In this document: piece by piece, positions 63,004 to 64,000 of the stretch
Numbering within the stretch: position 1 is the first letter of the stretch
How the letters are laid out: every line of letters begins with the position of its first letter
Assembly (NCBI GenBank): GCA_963840245.1
Contig: CAWIYI010000022.1
Location: 1-64,000 of the forward strand
DNA from: Bog-473 sp963840245
GTDB lineage: Bacteria > Actinomycetota > Acidimicrobiia > Acidimicrobiales > RAAP-2
Direction of reading: 5' to 3'
Length of the DNA: 64,000 nt
Position numbers and translations under genes: made by a program
The notes under the pieces: generated by a model
The model's input: the letters and a program-made list of their open reading frames with translations, nothing else
Told to the model about the DNA's origin: nothing
Databases searched by the model: none

Positions 63004-64000
63004 ATGCGCGTCTCGACTGACATGCATCGGCGCCCGTTTATTCGTATCGTCGTGATTGCTCTTGTGATTTCCGTGGTCGTGGTCGTGCTTCCGGTTTCGC
63101 GCAGCGGAGCCCAGAACGCTCCAGCTCCCTACACGATGCAATCTGAGCAAATAGGCCCTGCGCAGTTGGTGGTCGCAGCCTTGTATCGGCCGACCAGTAC
63201 CACGCCCAACGAGTCGATTGCCCTGATAGTGGTGCACCAGATCCCGGTCGGTGCGGAACTTCCGTGCCCACAGCTGGCCCAGCGCGGCTTCACCGTCGTG
63301 TGCACCGACGAGACCGGGACGACGTTGGACCAGCTGGCGCAGGGCATTGGCTACGGCGTTTCCTACGCCCGGTCGCTGCCCGGCATCCACCACGTGGTGC
63401 TGTTGGGCTGGAGTGGTGGGGGTTCCATGGTGGCCTACTACCAGAATGTCGCCGAGAACGGAGTAGCCGTGTGCCAAGCTCCCGAACGGCTCGATCCGTG
63501 CAGCAATGCGCTCGCAAAGTTGCCCCGCGCCGACGGCGTGGTGTTTCTCGACGCCATCCCAGGGTTGGCCTTCTCGTTCATGTCGGCGCTCGATCCTGCG
63601 GTCGCGACGCCCGAGGGCCTCACGGGCCAGCTCGAGCCTCCCCTCTCTCTCTTCAGCCAGCGAAACGGCTACGACCCGGATCCCAATGAGTCGTCGACGT
63701 ACTCCCCGGCGTTCATCAGCCGGTATACGGAGGCACAGGGTCATCGCGAGGCCGACTTGGTCAGCGCTGCTGAAGGACTTGAGAAAAAGACCGCCAAGGG
63801 TGGTGGGACTTCCGATGAAACGGCATTTCGAGTGGGACACGACGCCGCTCGCATCTGGCAGCAGGACACGCGCCTTCTTGCTCACACCAAAGACGCGCAT
63901 CCGCTGATCACGCCGACGAGTCCGAACGGCAAGCTCCAAGTGGTGCATTCCGTGCGGGTGCCGTCGGACAGCCCGGTCCCCTCCTCACCGCAAGCCGATG
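63004..64000 (+). CDS. secreted or membrane-anchored alpha/beta hydrolase, partial at right edge
   Basis: An open frame of at least 332 codons running off the window. N-terminal helix IRIVVIALVISVVVVVLPVS acts as signal or anchor. The nucleophile elbow is VLLGWSGGGSMVAYY (G-W-S-G-G), with VGVFLDAIPGLAF-like strand following (VVFLDAIPGL). The C-terminus with the catalytic His is cut off. Start ATG 63004 or ATG 63022; GTG 62977 is also in frame. It may pair with the upstream hydrolase, 217 bases away; that gap shows no other gene. Confidence 0.75.
   Translation, partial: MRVSTDMHRRPFIRIVVIALVISVVVVVLPVSRSGAQNAPAPYTMQSEQIGPAQLVVAALYRPTSTTPNESIALIVVHQIPVGAELPCPQLAQRGFTVVCTDETGTTLDQLAQGIGYGVSYARSLPGIHHVVLLGWSGGGSMVAYYQNVAENGVAVCQAPERLDPCSNALAKLPRADGVVFLDAIPGLAFSFMSALDPAVATPEGLTGQLEPPLSLFSQRNGYDPDPNESSTYSPAFISRYTEAQGHREADLVSAAEGLEKKTAKGGGTSDETAFRVGHDAARIWQQDTRLLAHTKDAHPLITPTSPNGKLQVVHSVRVPSDSPVPSSPQAD

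Noticed and set aside
60311..64000. Integrative element inserted at tRNA-Thr
   Set aside because: No integrase, transposase or replication gene is present in the window on either side; only the short end repeats are seen.

Overview
The window is high-GC bacterial DNA from an actinobacterium, most likely an uncultured member of the Acidimicrobiia. Supporting signs are CarD, a SigR/RsrA pair, DisA next to RadA, class III pantothenate kinase, heavy use of GTG starts and many leaderless promoters. The class is an inference; no rRNA is present to confirm it.

The window falls into two parts. Positions 1-26 kb are an accessory zone of short, mixed-strand transcription units. It holds an ABC exporter with a DesK/DesR-like two-component system, DedA, an RpiR-type regulator, a phosphodiester-glycosidase-like protein, an MFS pump with its TetR regulator, and a CGNR regulator. 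Many genes here are broken: two FtsX-type permeases, an alkaline-phosphatase tail, an ankyrin-repeat gene, a MarR gene, a Trypco2 gene and a hypothetical gene. The centrepiece (14.6-21.8 kb) is a Trypco2 gene followed by a giant gene encoding a trypsin-like domain, a STAND-like P-loop NTPase and 53 tandem 31-residue Sel1-like repeats. This is the layout of a predicted NTP-dependent conflict system. The trypsin-like domain seems to lack its nucleophilic serine, and the repeat block carries eight indels, all at the two loop positions of the repeat unit.

Positions 26-61 kb are dense, intact housekeeping DNA. They encode the MurL/MurD2 route for D-glutamate in peptidoglycan, PgeF, a MaoC-type dehydratase, a Zur-ZnuABC zinc regulon and a P450/SDR pair. 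A 13.3 kb run of 16 abutting genes follows: sigR-rsrA-metalloprotease-tilS/hpt-folE-folP-pseudophosphatase-folB-folK-DUF2520-panC-panD-nadB-nadC-coaX-lysS. After it come a polyprenyl diphosphate synthase, clpC, radA-disA, carD-ispD-ispF-rlmB, mscL and a tRNA-Thr(UGU). Two alpha/beta hydrolases close the window; the last runs off the right edge.

Functionally the core joins folate, pantothenate/CoA, NAD and isoprenoid precursor synthesis. A CADD-like protein just upstream may supply p-aminobenzoate for the folate genes. A recurring signal, TANNNT followed by 6-7 bases and then directly by the start codon, was found at eleven genes and fixes several starts. It also predicts internal promoters for hpt and disA.
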